From assembly GCA_038503035.1 (NCBI GenBank), contig JAVSML010000044.1:310001-374000 (forward strand): a stretch of DNA of 64,000 bases, written 5' to 3'. Each line of letters starts with the position of its first letter. Within the stretch, counting starts at the first letter, position 1. Shown piece after piece: positions 1-11,890 of the stretch. The position numbers and the translations under genes are program-made. The notes beneath the pieces were generated by a model that was not told the origin of the DNA, did no database searches, and saw nothing but the letters and a program-made list of their open reading frames with translations. The stretch is from Crocodylus rhombifer (lineage: Eukaryota > Chordata > Crocodylia > Crocodylidae).

Positions 1-950
1 TAGCATCAAAATCCCAGTTGGGCACCTCTGATTTTTGTTCCCTCTGCTTTCACACTTACAGTCCTATTAAAAAATATTTAGTTTGCCGGATGGCTTATCT
101 TGGAACAGCAGGGTCCCTGTCTGCATGAAGGGAGGCTTAGGTCTGTCCTGGTGTAACCTTGAGCCTCTTGTTTGCTGGGGCAATTACAGATGCTAGGTGC
201 ACCCAAGACATGACAGCAGAGGTCACGTTCCCTGCCTGAAAAATCAAAGATGTGTCTTGCCTTTCACCCACTGGGTTCATCTTGCTGATATACGAGATGA
301 GGCTGGGGATTATGTAGGCCAGGGGGAGGAGAAGATGTTTGGAAGGAAACAGAATGGACAGAAAATACACATGGCTCCACATTAAATAGTTTTAAAATAT
401 TTGTTTTGAGGGGATAAGGGACAAAGTTTTTCACTGGGATAAGCAAGATAGCAAAGTGGCATATTTAAAAGGTTAATATTTTTTTTTATGGGAAGAAGGT
501 GGGGGTAAATATAGTGCTGTCACACTGAAATGAAGAGATTTGCTTGTATTATAAGCCACCTCTTTTTGTGCCAGAACTAGCAGGGACTGTGTGTTTCTGT
601 ATTTGAAGTTAAACCAGGTAAATTTATGACTTCTTCAGTCGGATTATGTAAAACCTGCATAAACACCACACATGATTTCTGTGTTTTGGGAAAAAGTATG
701 CTTTGGAGTTTATTTCTTCTGTGATTGTGTGTGTGGAGTTGTCACAGTGAGCTGTGAAGAAGCAAATGCTCAGAAGTAACAAATCAGTCACCTGCTGATG
801 TGGACTGGGAAAGGTAGAAACATACTGTAGAAAAAGTAGAAACAGTTGTTGATTATTTAATGACAGCTGTAATGATTGTGTCTGATCTCCTTCAATGTAT
901 GCTGTAGCACATCTTTTGCCAAGTGTATATGAGTAATTATATATACAAAT

Positions 951-1000
951 TTTGTGTGTGTGTATTTGTATATATATATATGTGTGTGTGTGTATATATA
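951..1000. repeat. (TG)n/(TA)n compound microsatellite
   Basis: Alternating TG and TA dinucleotide runs can be read directly: TG, then TA, then TG, then TA. It is likely length-polymorphic. No other function is suggested. Confidence 0.9.
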
Positions 1001-1027
1001 GGCTTTAGTCAAATCCTGCCCTTATTT

Positions 1028-1058
<31 letters not shown>

Positions 1059-1061
1059 ACA
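1028..1061. repeat. (AAAAC)n simple repeat
   Basis: About five AAAAC pentamers are followed by an A-rich tail. Shorter AAAAC runs occur near 18147 and 34944. They may be decayed poly-A or low-complexity tracts. Confidence 0.85.
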
Positions 1062-2672
1062 ATAAAAACTGCAGTTTTCTCCAGTAAGAGGCCATAAATC
1101 TATAAACCCCATGCACCGTGTTTAGGCTGTTACAGTGCAATGCAACAAGAATATGACCGAGGTGTTCAGGACTACTGATTTCTATAAGTACCTAGATCTC
1201 TCAGGCTGTCATGCTTTAAACTGTCATATGAAAGGTAGCTGCACTACAGCAAAAATGCAAGTGTTAGCTCCCTGTGGATAGAACTAAGATGACTCTGCTA
1301 GGGTACAGTACTCCTCACTGAGTATTTGTATGTCTCATCTTCCTGGTTCACAGGTTTCTGCACTCATCTACATAAAATGAACAAAAAAATGGAAACAGGG
1401 TGAATGATCCTTTCTTTTTACCCATGTGCAGAATGAATAACCCGAGCACAAATATTGCACCTCTTAGAAGTCTGTCTGGCCCTTATTTTCTCACTGTTGC
1501 TGTCCAACACTTGCTCCACTAGCACCTTCTTTCCCTTGCCTTTCCAAATATGAAACTGGCAGCTCTTTATCCCAAACCCCTAGCTTGCTCCCCTGTGCAG
1601 CAGACACGGATCTAGTTGTGATCTGTGCCCTACTACCAAGGAATACAGCTATATGGCATACTGAGAAACCTGGGCAGCACAGAATTGGAGGACAAACCTA
1701 TGGAGAGAATTATGATTTCTAATGAGATGCTTCATGGTGCTCTCGGTGCTGAGACTTTCAATAGTCTGCGTGAACTTAGTGGCGATGCAGAAGGTTTGGA
1801 CTGCCTGCTGCTGTCTGTCTGGCATGTTGCATTTTGCTTCATGTTTATATGCACAGATGAGCGTTTCTCCTCTCCTTTCTTTGCAGAATCACAAGCGACT
1901 AGTAGTGGCTCTGGCTTCAAGTGGGAATTAAGAAGGTGCTTTTCTGTCAAAGTAAATATACCTATCACTTAGCCCCCCTGGTATTTAAGAAGGGCAGCTG
2001 GCATCAGAGAGATGCAACGCCACTCAGAAAAACAACTTTCTAGCTATTAAACCTCACCGTGGGGAACAGCATCATTTTGCTGTTTGTTTCTGGTCTGGTT
2101 TAAGCTGAATCTCGCATTCATCACATGCATGCGGAGTATATTTAGACAGGTGCAAGCCTGGAGGAAAGGGGCTATCCTCCACTGCAATGGGGTTTAATCT
2201 ATCACTAGGACCAGCCTAAAGGAAACAGGATCATTCATTACTGCTCCCACCTAGGTGTTCAAATGCTGTCAGTAAATTCTGCACTCTTGGTCAGGGTTTA
2301 TTATGTTTGGCATTGGTTTACAATGAAGGGAAAAGAAAATGAAGACAAAACCCTAAAGAGCCATGGGACACCATTGTAACTGTCTCCATTTCCCTTTATA
2401 AATGATGGATTACTTTTTCCTGGCTATTTAATCAGATCTTCAAACAATGCCACTCCAATTCCTCTGAGATGTGGAGAAGGCCAGCGTGCACAGATGGTAG
2501 AGAAGCCAGCTATAAATACAAATTAAGTGATGGGGCTGACCACGGTGAGAAGAACATAGCCTTCTCTGTTTAAATGTTGTCAATATATGGTCACCATATA
2601 TTTCACACTCAGTGTGAGCTCTGCATTGCACAGCTGTTCGGTTTTGGCCTGTCCACAGGCGTCAGACTAAGA

Positions 2673-2687
2673 GTTACCCTTGGCAAC
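2673..2687 (+). promoter_or_regulatory. X-box-like site (RFX type)
   Basis: The bases read gttacc, ctt, ggcaac. This fits the RFX X-box pattern GTNRCC, 0-3 spacer bases, RGYAAC with no mismatch. RFX factors control ciliary and immune genes. A single site in non-coding DNA is weak evidence because such matches occur by chance. It lies in a stretch free of recognised repeats. Confidence 0.3.
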
Positions 2688-3037
2688 CGTGACAATCTGC
2701 TTCTTGCCGAGGCAGAGACAATGACCTATTAAAGCCAGCATTTGCTGTTGGTGGGTAGTTATGAGAGCCTAATGAAGTTTCAATATAGTCTTTTATAAAT
2801 AGTTGTCAACTTCTTTTTGCAACCATTAATTAAAAGGAAGAAAGTCCAAAACATGTAAAAGAGCTAACTGAGTTTTCTTTCTGTAAAAGGTAGGATGAGG
2901 CCTACGAAGAAAACCTTTTAGATAAAATAATAGCGTGTTTATTGCCTAAGTAACGTTGTGGGGAGAACAGACAATCCTTTTTTTTTTTCCCACTAGGCAA
3001 ATTATAGGGCTACGGCTGCTGGTTTTTAATTAAATGT

Positions 3038-3058
3038 AATAATAATTACGTTATTATT
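3038..3058. repeat. Short AT-rich inverted repeat
   Basis: Arms aataataa and ttattatt are separated by five bases. They lie inside an AT-rich block rich in ATTAAAT and TAATTA-like words. It could be a homeodomain-binding cluster or simply base composition. Confidence 0.35.
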
Positions 3059-3737
3059 CTTCAATTAAATTCAAATGTTGTTGACCAGGAGGTGGATTAA
3101 AAGTAGGTGTCTCCATCCATGTAAGGACTAATGTATTCACTCTCAGGGGATGGCTAATAATCTGGCCTTGTGGATGGGGTAAACTAGAGATACTTAAGGT
3201 CTTTTTCTCTCCCTAGATATAATCATGCTGCTCTAATTAAAAACCCTACATTTTGCCATATCGACATATGGGTTACACAGCTGATTCTCACCCCACTGAA
3301 CAGTGAAATCAGGAGCAACATCACTAGAGTCAGGTATAAAAACAAAAGGAGACAAAACCAGAGTCTGGGCCATAAATAATGTCCAGTGTAAATACTGCAG
3401 TATGCTAAACTCAAACTGGACAACACTAAAATGAACAAGGCAAACCAACTGGGTGGTGAGTTTACACAGATAATAACCTTTACTTCTAGATATCCAGCCA
3501 GGGTTATAGGATACTAAGTACCATTTAGATATGTATTGGTTAGACTTTTAGCAGCCAGTGGACCCCTGGGAAAAGAAAATAGCTGAGATTTTGACCTTTG
3601 AGGCATTATATTTAGCACTATGTATGGGTAAATATCAAGGGTAGAGGTGGTCTACAGTGTACCATTTAATCAGCCCATCAGAACTATGTTCCTAGACTGA
3701 GAAAAGACATTTTCAGGTAGTAATTCTCTTCTGAGGA

Positions 3738-4580
3738 CAGGAGGGTGATCCAGGCTGACCTGGACAGGCTCAGCAAATGGGCAGACAAGAACATAACGGT
3801 GTTTAACACCAAAAAAATGCAAGGTTCTCCACCTTGGGAAGAAAAACCTGCAGAACCCTTATAGGCTTGGCAGTGCTACGCTGGCTAGCACTACGGACGA
3901 AAGGGACTTGGGGGTCAGGATTGACCACAAGATGAACATGAGCCTTCAGTGTGATGCTGCTGCTAGTAAAGTGAGCAAAATGCTGGCTTGCATCTACAGA
4001 GGCTTCTCAAGTAAATCCCAGGACGTCGTTCTCCCTCTGTGCTCAGCCTTGGTGAGGCCGCAGCTGGAGTACTGCGTCCAGTTTTGGGCTCTACAATTCA
4101 AAAAGGATGTGGAGAAGCTTGAGAGAGTCCAGAGGAGAGCCACATGCCTGATCAGAGGTCAGGAAAACAGACCTTAGGATGAGAGGCTGAGAGCTGTGGG
4201 ACTCTTCAGCCTAGAAAGGCGCAGGCTCAGCGGTGATCTGGTAGCCACCTATAAGTTTATTAGGGATGGCCACCAGGATCTGGGGGAACGTCTGTTCACC
4301 AGAGCGCCCCAAGGGATGACGAGGTCAAATGGTCACAAACTCCTCCGTGACCGATTCAGGCTGGACATAAGGAAGAATTTCTTTACTGTCCGAGCCCCCA
4401 AGGTCTGGAACAGCCTGCCGCCGGAGGTGGTTCAAGCACCTACATTGAACACCTTCAAAAGCATATTGGATGTTTGTCTTGCTGGGATCCTATGACCCCA
4501 GCTGACTTCCTGCCCCTGGGGCAGGGGGCTGGACTCGATGATTTTCTGAGGTCCCTTCCAGCTCTAATGTCTATGAAATC
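3738..4580 (+). mobile_element. CR1 LINE, 5'-truncated copy 1
   Basis: This is the 3' part of a CR1 non-LTR retrotransposon: the C-terminal third of the ORF2 reverse transcriptase, then the short 3' UTR. The 3' end has the CR1 form: a 'ggactcgatgat' word, 'gaggtcccttcca', then 'atgtctatgaaat'. The 5' end begins within the codons just after the catalytic part of the reverse transcriptase, as expected from incomplete reverse transcription. The piece at 57852-58112 has the same tail type and is the same subfamily. No clear target-site duplication was seen, which is usual for CR1. Confidence 0.92.
3908..4495 (+). pseudogene. CR1 ORF2 remnant, C-terminal end of reverse transcriptase
   Basis: The frame encodes the CR1 block containing [15 protein letters not shown] and VQRRAT, then LFSLERRRLSGDLVATYKF and the terminal block with RFRLDIRKNFF and a final AGIL. 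A single in-frame TAG at 4175-4177 breaks it. Upstream, an extra base in an A-run near 3811-3817 probably shifts the frame. The catalytic motifs are absent because the copy is truncated. It is non-functional, and translation is not expected. Confidence 0.88.
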
Positions 4581-5767
4581 TTCTTTTACATTAGCAAGAA
4601 TTATTCATGTCATCATCTTTGAGCTATAGTTTGGAGTGATTGCTCCCTTCTCATCATCATTAAGACTGCATTCATTGTCTTGTTATAATTATCCCCTTTG
4701 TATCTCTTTAAAAAGAATAAAGCAGTATCACCAAACAAAAGCCTCTCATCTTTTGCCCCTCCATTCCCTTATGTCTTCAGTGTCTTTCAGATCTCCAAGG
4801 CTTTCTCCATTTGTTTTCTGCCAGTGGAAAACCATCCGTATAGGTTGTCTACAGGTCTGTAGGAATGTCTGTAAGCCTTAGGAGTCCTCAGTATGCATTT
4901 GGAAAAGCATGTGCAGACCAAAAGGGACTGTTTGACAGAGATATTTTGTTAACTAGTTATTTTAAAATTTTAGAACTTCCCCAAACCTGTTATTTATACA
5001 AAAAAATGGCATTGTTGCAAATGATAGACATGTATAGCAACAGGTATTGAGGAAAGTGTTCCAGATAATTGTTTTCCCTTAATGAATGTACAAACAATAA
5101 TTTGTTTACGGGCCATAGTTTGTACAAATATCTATCCTTGGTTACTTGTTCAGTGATTGGACTTCACTTTAATACAAAATGTAAAAGAGCAGAAAAAAGA
5201 AACTAGCAAAGAGAGATCTGAAATAACTCTCAGAAACAGTAGGATAATTGTTAACTATGTTTCAGCAATTAATTCCTTGCTAGACAAACTTTAGCTTAGG
5301 GATGTACACTTTACTATGGATTTGCAAAAATATTATTAATCATTGTGTGCTCCCGGCATTATAAGCAGTAGCTAACTTGCAAACAAAGCAATAAAGAAAA
5401 TCATCTGTTACAGAAGATAACTAATCAGCTGAAAAGGCACAAAGCCTGTTTGTTTTGTTCCACAAAGTCTGCATTTTACCAATTTAATAATAGATTATTG
5501 TATGTCTAGCCTTTGCTACAGGAAGTGGGAGGGACAGAGGACAGCAGTTGGAAATATACAGTTTGAAACTCCATACTATGGAGCACTGAGAATAATAAGC
5601 AGAACGTGTTCTAAGTTTTATTTCCCAAAATGATACTTTACGAATGGTGTCTTGATGTTTGAGAATGCTCTACAATAGGATACTATAGGAAGGAATATCT
5701 TGTCAGAGAGACTAGCAAGAAAAAACCCTAAAAGGGGTCTCATCCTTAATAACTGACACAGGACAGC
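4581..5767. other. Single-copy DNA, nothing recognised
   Basis: AT-rich sequence with no recognised repeat, RNA gene or protein similarity. The short open frames are random in length and content. Confidence 0.6.
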
Positions 5768-6104
5768 CAATGTTCCCTCTAAGGTTTAGCGATCCGGGAG
5801 CAATCGTGGCTGGGAGTGCGTGGGTATCTCAGTGTGCCCGCCCTTCCCTCCTCCTGCAGCAGTCTGTGGCTGGATTGGGACAGGTGGCAAATGGCTGGAT
5901 GCAAAGCTGGTGGCAGCAGCGAGGGGAGCAGTAGTGCCCCCTTGCTATGGCACTGGGAGTCCCCCCAGACCGAAACATGGGGCCCATGGCCCCCAACACC
6001 CCTCCATCAGTACGCCAATGTGTACATGGCTTTAAAAAGTTATTGCGCGGCATGATTTTTTATCGTGTATGGCCTCACACACACGCAGCTTAGAAGGAAC
6101 GCTG
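5768..6104. mobile_element. hAT-like non-autonomous DNA transposon (MITE)
   Basis: The ends form a terminal inverted repeat. The left reads caatgttccctctaag and the right, reverse-complemented, cagcgttccttctaag, with 13 of the first 17 bases matching. The interior is GC-rich (about 5820-6010) and has no transposase. Ends of the form CAGTGTTCCCTCTAA are typical of vertebrate hAT MITEs. An 8-bp target duplication is not clear: the flanks aggacagc and gtgacaat share only the central gaca. Superfamily placement therefore rests on the termini. Confidence 0.7.
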
Positions 6105-6665
6105 GTGACAATCTTGGGTGTCATGAAATGGATGCTTTGTGGTATGGAGATGATACTTGATCTCTGAGTGTGTCCTAAAATGATGGTTCTGAACGTCATT
6201 GTTTTGGGTTCAGTTTATATTTTATATACATCTCTTTTTTGGAAATTGCTTTTTTCCTCAAATGTATCAAACCTTCACAACATATCAGCTCATCAGCTTG
6301 GCACCTAACAGTTTCAGTGTTTTCACATGCACAAGATTTTAGTGTGGATTTTACATCTGGTGGGCTTAGATCCTGACATTTAAGAACTGCTTTCCCATGC
6401 TAGATTGACTCCAACTGTTGACAGTAATCTGCTCCTGTCCCTAATATGGGGGAGAGATTCAGCAAGGTACTACTTGTCCATTACATATTAATACTCAGTA
6501 CAACTTTTTCACACAAAAAGAGATTCCTTCTCTATATTAATGGTCAGGAGTTGTGCATAGATTATTTTTATAAATTCAGTTGTTCTTAGTTCTTTTTGAG
6601 AAACCAAAACGATGTCTAATTGACTTATGGCTTAATTCACAATAAAGAAGTTGCATGTTGGATAA
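6105..6665. other. Single-copy DNA, nothing recognised
   Basis: AT-rich sequence without recognisable features. Confidence 0.55.
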
Positions 6666-6866
6666 TGAAGAATGTCCTTCTAACTGTTAGAGTGAAACCA
6701 GCTACCTGGGGATATTGTGAAATCTTCTTCATTGAAAGTTTCTAAGAACAGTTAAAAAAAACAAAAAAACACCTGTTAGGAAAAGTCTAACGATACTTGA
6801 TCCAGCCTCATTGCAAAGGTTGAACTAAGCAATCTCATGAGGTCCCTGAAGGCCCTATGCTTCTAG
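6666..6866 (+). mobile_element. Old CR1/L3-type LINE 3' end
   Basis: A decayed CR1 terminal region. The order is 'aatgtccttctaactgttag', an A-rich interruption near 6753-6770, the 'cctgttaggaaaagtctaacga' region, and a 'catgaggtccctgaaggccct' end resembling the tortoise-type CR1 tail. Many substitutions show it is older than the copies at 3738 and 40960. Confidence 0.7.
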
Positions 6867-7724
6867 AGCAAACACATTTCACAATCTGGGCAGCTCCCAG
6901 AGACAGGATTGTACAACCAGAGTAGTAGGGGCCATTTCAGGAGATATCTTCTAACTTGCAGTGCATTCTTCGAGAGAGTGCATTTTATATTCCCCTCTTT
7001 GTCAGTCACAGGGGGCTTCTATTGGTGCTTTTATTCTCTGTTGTTTGAGAGTGTGATGTAACCACCCCTAGTTATCTTTGGTAAAAGGAAGGCAAGCTTG
7101 TGTCTCTGAGTATAACATAATAGATGACACATGGCCAAAAAAATCTATTATATAATCAGTCTAGAATATTGCCACTGGTGGTCACTTCAAGGGAAAGGCA
7201 AAAAACAGCTAAGAACAGAAAAGCCACATGTGGCTGATTGTGAAGTACCATGAATGGGGTGATAAATGGTTTCCTGACCCTACTATAATATATTTATGTC
7301 TTCAAATGAGAGATTTGATTGCCCTTATTTTAGTATGCATAACTTTTGTGCTGATCACATTTATCGCACTGTAGCAACTATAAGAAGAATAATGATAATA
7401 ATACATATAAATTTTATTTATGTATCTTTATGGTGGCCATCACCATAACATCATGACATTTCACAGTGAATTTATAATAAACCTACACAAAAATGCAGTA
7501 TCAGCTGATTTCCCCCCCCAGCTTAAACAAAACTTCCTGTTTAGATGCCCTGTGACAGAAGCCACCCTTAAAATAATACCTGTGGATAGACGCCTAATTT
7601 GGGAGTCTTCCTGGAGGCTTTCTAGTTTGAACTGAAGAAAGTCATCAGAAAGAGTAATTTCTGGACACCCCCCCCCTCCCTGCATCATAAGTGATTTCAG
7701 CATTTATGAGGAAGGGTGTTATAG
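6867..7724. other. Single-copy DNA, nothing recognised
   Basis: Non-coding sequence, with a C homopolymer near 7512 and another near 7668. No recognised gene or repeat. Confidence 0.5.
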
Positions 7725-7850
7725 AGATAAAGTCACTAGCCCAGGTCTTCGGTGACGTGGATTCAAGTCCCTGCTTTGCCATAGAATTGCTATGGTACCA
7801 TTATCAAGTCATGTAGTGTCTGTGCCTTCGGAGGTTGTTTCTACTGAGAG
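7725..7850 (+). mobile_element. MIR/CORE-SINE-like fragment
   Basis: A box-B-like word, ggattcaagtccctg, is followed by a 'ctgctttgcca' segment, then 'atcaagtcatgtagtgtct' and 'gtgccttcgg'. This order matches the tRNA-derived head and core of MIR-type SINEs (ttcaaatcc, tctgccact, gggcaagtcac, tgcctcag). It is old and diverged. Confidence 0.55.
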
Positions 7851-7857
7851 TCTAAAA

Positions 7858-8073
7858 CATGGGTCCACAACGTTTTTGGACAAAGTACCAAAAAGACCCA
7901 CAACCTCGACCTTGTAAGATGTTGGTGTGCCGGGGCAGACAGCAGAGGAGTCGTGAAGGTCCTGCTCTCTGTTGTGGTGGTGCAGCTTCAGCCCCTTCCC
8001 CAAGGCATGAATGCCAAGCAAAATGCCTTGGGGTGCCACACTGTGGCATGTGTGCTTGGGGTTGCCCACTCCT
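7858..8073. mobile_element. hAT-like MITE
   Basis: The left end reads catgggtccacaacgttttt and the right end, reverse-complemented, aggagtgggcaacccc. Both are common hAT MITE terminus types. The interior is about 215 bp with no transposase. An 8-bp duplication was not clear. Confidence 0.55.
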
Positions 8074-8235
8074 TTAAGGCCTGAACTGAAAGATCAAGGT
8101 AATTTTGACTGGCCTGCTTTGTGTTAAAAGAGAACTCCAAATAAAAGACCTGTTGCTCTGAACCCTGGAAGAGACTGCCCCATACAAATCCAGTTGGCTG
8201 AAAGCACAACCAGTTCACAGAGTTTGCGAGCACCT

Positions 8236-8523
8236 ATACACATGCAGAGAGGCTGCTCCGATGTATTGTAATTACAAAGCATTGGAGCAGAGTCTGTTGG
8301 AAAGTGGTAATTACCTTGCTCCAGCAGATTTCAGTGCTGCATGTATCAGCATCCCTGCACTGAAAAATGGTGGTGGGGGCGTTTTAATTAAAGCTTGTTC
8401 AATGAGCTTTCAGTGAAGGGACACTGATACACATTACGCTTCAGGCGCTCTAATTCGAGTGGCTCTTGGGGCTGCTCTAATTAGTGTCCCCCTCCCAGCT
8501 CTCAGACCACATCTATAACACCC
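8236..8523. mobile_element. TIR element related to the one nested at 62632
   Basis: The interior shares several words, in the same order, with 62632-62942: 'aatgagcttt', 'gggacact', 'taattaaag' and a 'tgtccccctcccag' type end. The left edge reads gcacctatacacatgc and the right edge, reverse-complemented, gggtgttatagatgtgg, giving a weak TIR. No coding capacity. It is an old copy. Confidence 0.5.
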
Positions 8524-8952
8524 TAAGTGACTCTGAAAAAAGTAACTTCAGCACTTAGAGCTAGATTCACAAGGGGGCTTTGGCACCATTCACAAAACGA
8601 CAGGTTGCACCCTTCACTTTCAGTTGTCCATTAGTTAGAGCATTAGGATGCAATCACTCCTCTGCTTGATTTGGAGCTGAGATTTGAATCTGCCTCTCTC
8701 AGTGGGTTATTGGCTGTTCTAGGGTAGTCATCTCACACTCCATGGTTGGAGGTACTTTGCTTTGTAACAAATATATCAAGTTCACTGCACCAGGAGAGTG
8801 AGAACGGCTCTACAGCCTTCAGTCAGTGCACTCATATGGAAGGCCTGGTTTCTGGTTCTTGCTCCAATTTATATTTAACTACCTATAAAATGAGACAGCT
8901 TCTATAAGAGAAATAAAAACCCATTTCAAAACATAATCCTCAATTCATGCCT

Positions 8953-9100
8953 CAGAGCACACTCCACAGTTACAGCACTTTCCTGAGGACTGGGAGATGC
9001 AGATTCTAATCCATCCAAATCAAGCAGGGAAGGGATTTGTACCTGGGTCCCCTGTATCCCAGGTGAAGGCTTTAGACCAGCCTGTGGCACTCATGGGTAG
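8953..9100 (-). repeat. Possible tRNA-derived SINE fragment
   Basis: The word 'gggatttgtacctgggtccc' followed by 'atcccaggtgaaggctttagaccag' resembles the reverse complement of a tRNA-derived SINE head (ggatttgaacctgggtctcc, then a box-A-like region). Similar weak pieces occur near 8640-8720 and 59270-59380. Divergence is high. Confidence 0.35.
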
Positions 9101-11890
9101 TCTCTGTGCATGGCACAGGACAGATCAGGTAAGGAGCAGGCAGCACAGTGGCAGATAGGGCAATGAGCAGAAAGCAGGGCAGCAGGTTGGGCAGAAGAAA
9201 GGATTCAGTGTCACTTGGGGAGGGTGTGAGGCTTCATTTGTGGTACACCTGCCACAGTGGATGGCCCCGCCTGCTTTAGACACTGTGCCATTGGAAAAGC
9301 ATCAGCATATGTTTTTCACTGCATTTTATGGAGTGGTCAATCTTCTATGTGTTTTCTGAGCCACTGTGGGATCAAGACCCACAGGCAAGATAAGCAGAGG
9401 CATGTTTAGCTTTTGAATACTGCAGAGGTTTAAGCATCAAACTGCCTAATGATCCTGGGATGTCTGTGGTTGTGTGAATGGCCAGTGGTACAAATGTAGG
9501 TGCGTGAGAAACTTCGCAGGCATGAACTTGGGTACTAAGGGAATGTATGTAAGTCAAGTATTAGGCGGAAGTTGAGCAAGAAAGTTGAGGATATAAATTG
9601 GGACATAACAGGCTAAAGTGATAGGCCTAAGTCTGCCTGATCTGTTTAGACTTTGTGCCTAAGTCTCTGAAAGTTTCTCTCTGTGAGCCACTGGGATGCT
9701 TAAAAAAAAAAGTACAGAATTTCAGAGTGAAGAAAGAAAAGAATAAAATTCTACAGAAATGTCATAGATTTCTAAAGAAACTACTGTAAAAATCTGAAAT
9801 TTGAGAGGAAGATTTTTGCCTGTAGATCCATAGGGATATACTTATTTTTTCAAGTCTATAGAAAGAAGTTCATTTTGGGGAGAATTACAGAAATGTTCTA
9901 ATTTCTTATTAAATTAACAATCCTTTCTTAAATTCAGCCATTGTACATAATGAACCTGATTTTGTATTTATTAATGCATAATGCATAGCAATAAATAATA
10001 GTCATGGGAAAACTAGAAGTCAATTTGGTAGCACGTTGAATTAAGTGGTGCTAATTACAATATCCCTTACTGTATATTGACTTTACATGGTAACTTCAGA
10101 GGAGACACAAGATGGAATGAATAATTGAACAATTAGCCCTAACACTTCAGGAACTGTTAGAATTTAATTTGCCAGGGTAGCAGCATTGAATGGCTGTATA
10201 TGCGCATGAAAAGTGATGCATTTCCCAGTACTGTATTAGTTAGCTGGCGATTATTAAGCACAGTTATCAACATCACTTAGTACTGGAACTGTTACTATAA
10301 ATTTAGAGCTCTGTTTTCTTTTCTTTTAATTTCACCCATGAAAAAGAAGAGACGTGTTTTGGCATTAACAAGCATTATGTGAATAACTAGACTTACATAC
10401 CTGTAAGCCTCATTTCCCAAGAAGGAATTTTTCTGTGCAAAGCAAATATTTTTCCTTGAACAGTTCATCTGATTGTTGCTTATTCAGGTCTAGCATAACT
10501 TCAGCCTTTTATGTCTTCACTTACAGTAATGCAGCATTTTACACAGTCATCTAAAACTGTAGGATAATCCCTAAAAGCTGATAAGTCAAGTTTTAGCTAA
10601 ACCTTTTATAGGTTATAGCATCAGATAAGTCTGGGGAGTTCGGACTGTTTATGTTTACTGCTGCGTGCCCCAAACTGTTATCCGTTTCCTTTCTGATCTG
10701 AATATGGCAATTCTCAGTATTACTGTGTGCTAAGAAAGTTGATGTATTTTCTGTATTTTCCATTTTGTGAATTTCAGGCTTCTGACCACACATGCAAGAA
10801 CATGTCTCTATTTTAAAGTGCTTATTTATATTGAGCTTTATAATTAAGTGTACATAAAGGACAATGGGAGACTCACTGTACATATAATATTTGTATACAC
10901 GCGTTTACCAGCACACAAAGGAAATCAAGTAGGCTGTGATGATGCAAGAATAATTCAATCTTTTCTTTAAGGGATCAGATAATTAAGTGTTAAAAAGAAA
11001 CCCCAGTGTATTAGGGTACTTTGTTGAGAGGTAAACAGAACATATACCTTCCATAGGGTATTTGATGTTGACTATAACATGGAATAGGTAAAGAATAGGA
11101 AGTGAAGAAACAGAATACAACGATAAAGGAAAAGAGCTATAGCCAACCATATGAAATTGCAGTTACCTTAAGTACAAGATTTCAGTGTAGGTTTCAGGAA
11201 AAATAATCAGGGGATTCTTGTTTTTCTCCCGAGTTACTTTGAGAGGAAACCATGACAGAACCATATCCTAATATTCAAGCATGTTAGGGTACCCATGGAG
11301 AAATTAAGATCTCAGATTTGCTCTAAGACCCATAAAAAAGGCATTTGGTTTTCTACATTGTTAACTTGTGTCTTCTAATGTAGGCATGTGGATTTGGAAG
11401 CCAGTCTTTTTTCTGAGGGCTGGACTTCAAATAAAACATAAGATTTCCTGGGGGAAATCACTCCCTGAGCACAATTGCTGGGCAAGTCTGGCTAAAAGAG
11501 AACTAATAGCACTTCCCTGCCTACCAGGAGTGGTGTGAAGGTATTAAAGACTGAGACACTCAGGTGCTAAGTTAATGGTAAGTGGATAAACACCTAAGAC
11601 AGATGGACCTAGCTACCTTCATATGGGATCTTTCTTTCTACATCAGGGATACCGGCTTGTCAGGTGTACGCACTTGTTTTTTTTCATATCTGAGCTGTGA
11701 CTCCGCATGCCGTGTGTCAACCCAAAGTGAACTTAATCTAAGAATTAAGACCCATCTTTTCTCATAAATAGAGCAGTCTCTGACAGAGCCTGTGGTGAAG
11801 CTGCATCTCTGAGCTCCATTGTAATAAGATTGTATTGCACAACATAGGCCATCTGAGCATTGATTAGTCCTGTAACTACAGCGTGTATGC
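9101..11890. other. Single-copy DNA, nothing recognised
   Basis: AT-rich non-coding DNA. No recognisable repeat, RNA or exon in nearly 2.8 kb. Confidence 0.55.

Larger units (their letters stand above)
1..3737. other. AT-rich single-copy DNA, no gene seen
   Basis: No open frame here resembles a known protein, and none is flanked by plausible splice signals in a conserved reading frame. The stretch holds two simple repeats (near 951 and 1028) and an AT-rich block at about 2560-3240 with homeodomain-type TAATTA-like words and an X-box-like site. It reads as intergenic or intronic sequence. Confidence 0.6.

Noticed and set aside
1625..1972. 115-codon open frame
   Set aside because: No similarity to a known protein family, no initiation or splice context, and overlapping frames of similar quality on both strands.
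5760..6112. 8-bp target duplication for the hAT-like MITE at 5768
   Set aside because: The flanks share only four of eight positions, no better than expected for unrelated sequence with slight composition bias.
7740..7760. tRNA-gene-like box B
   Set aside because: No cloverleaf can be formed with the upstream bases. The downstream sequence fits a MIR/CORE-SINE instead.
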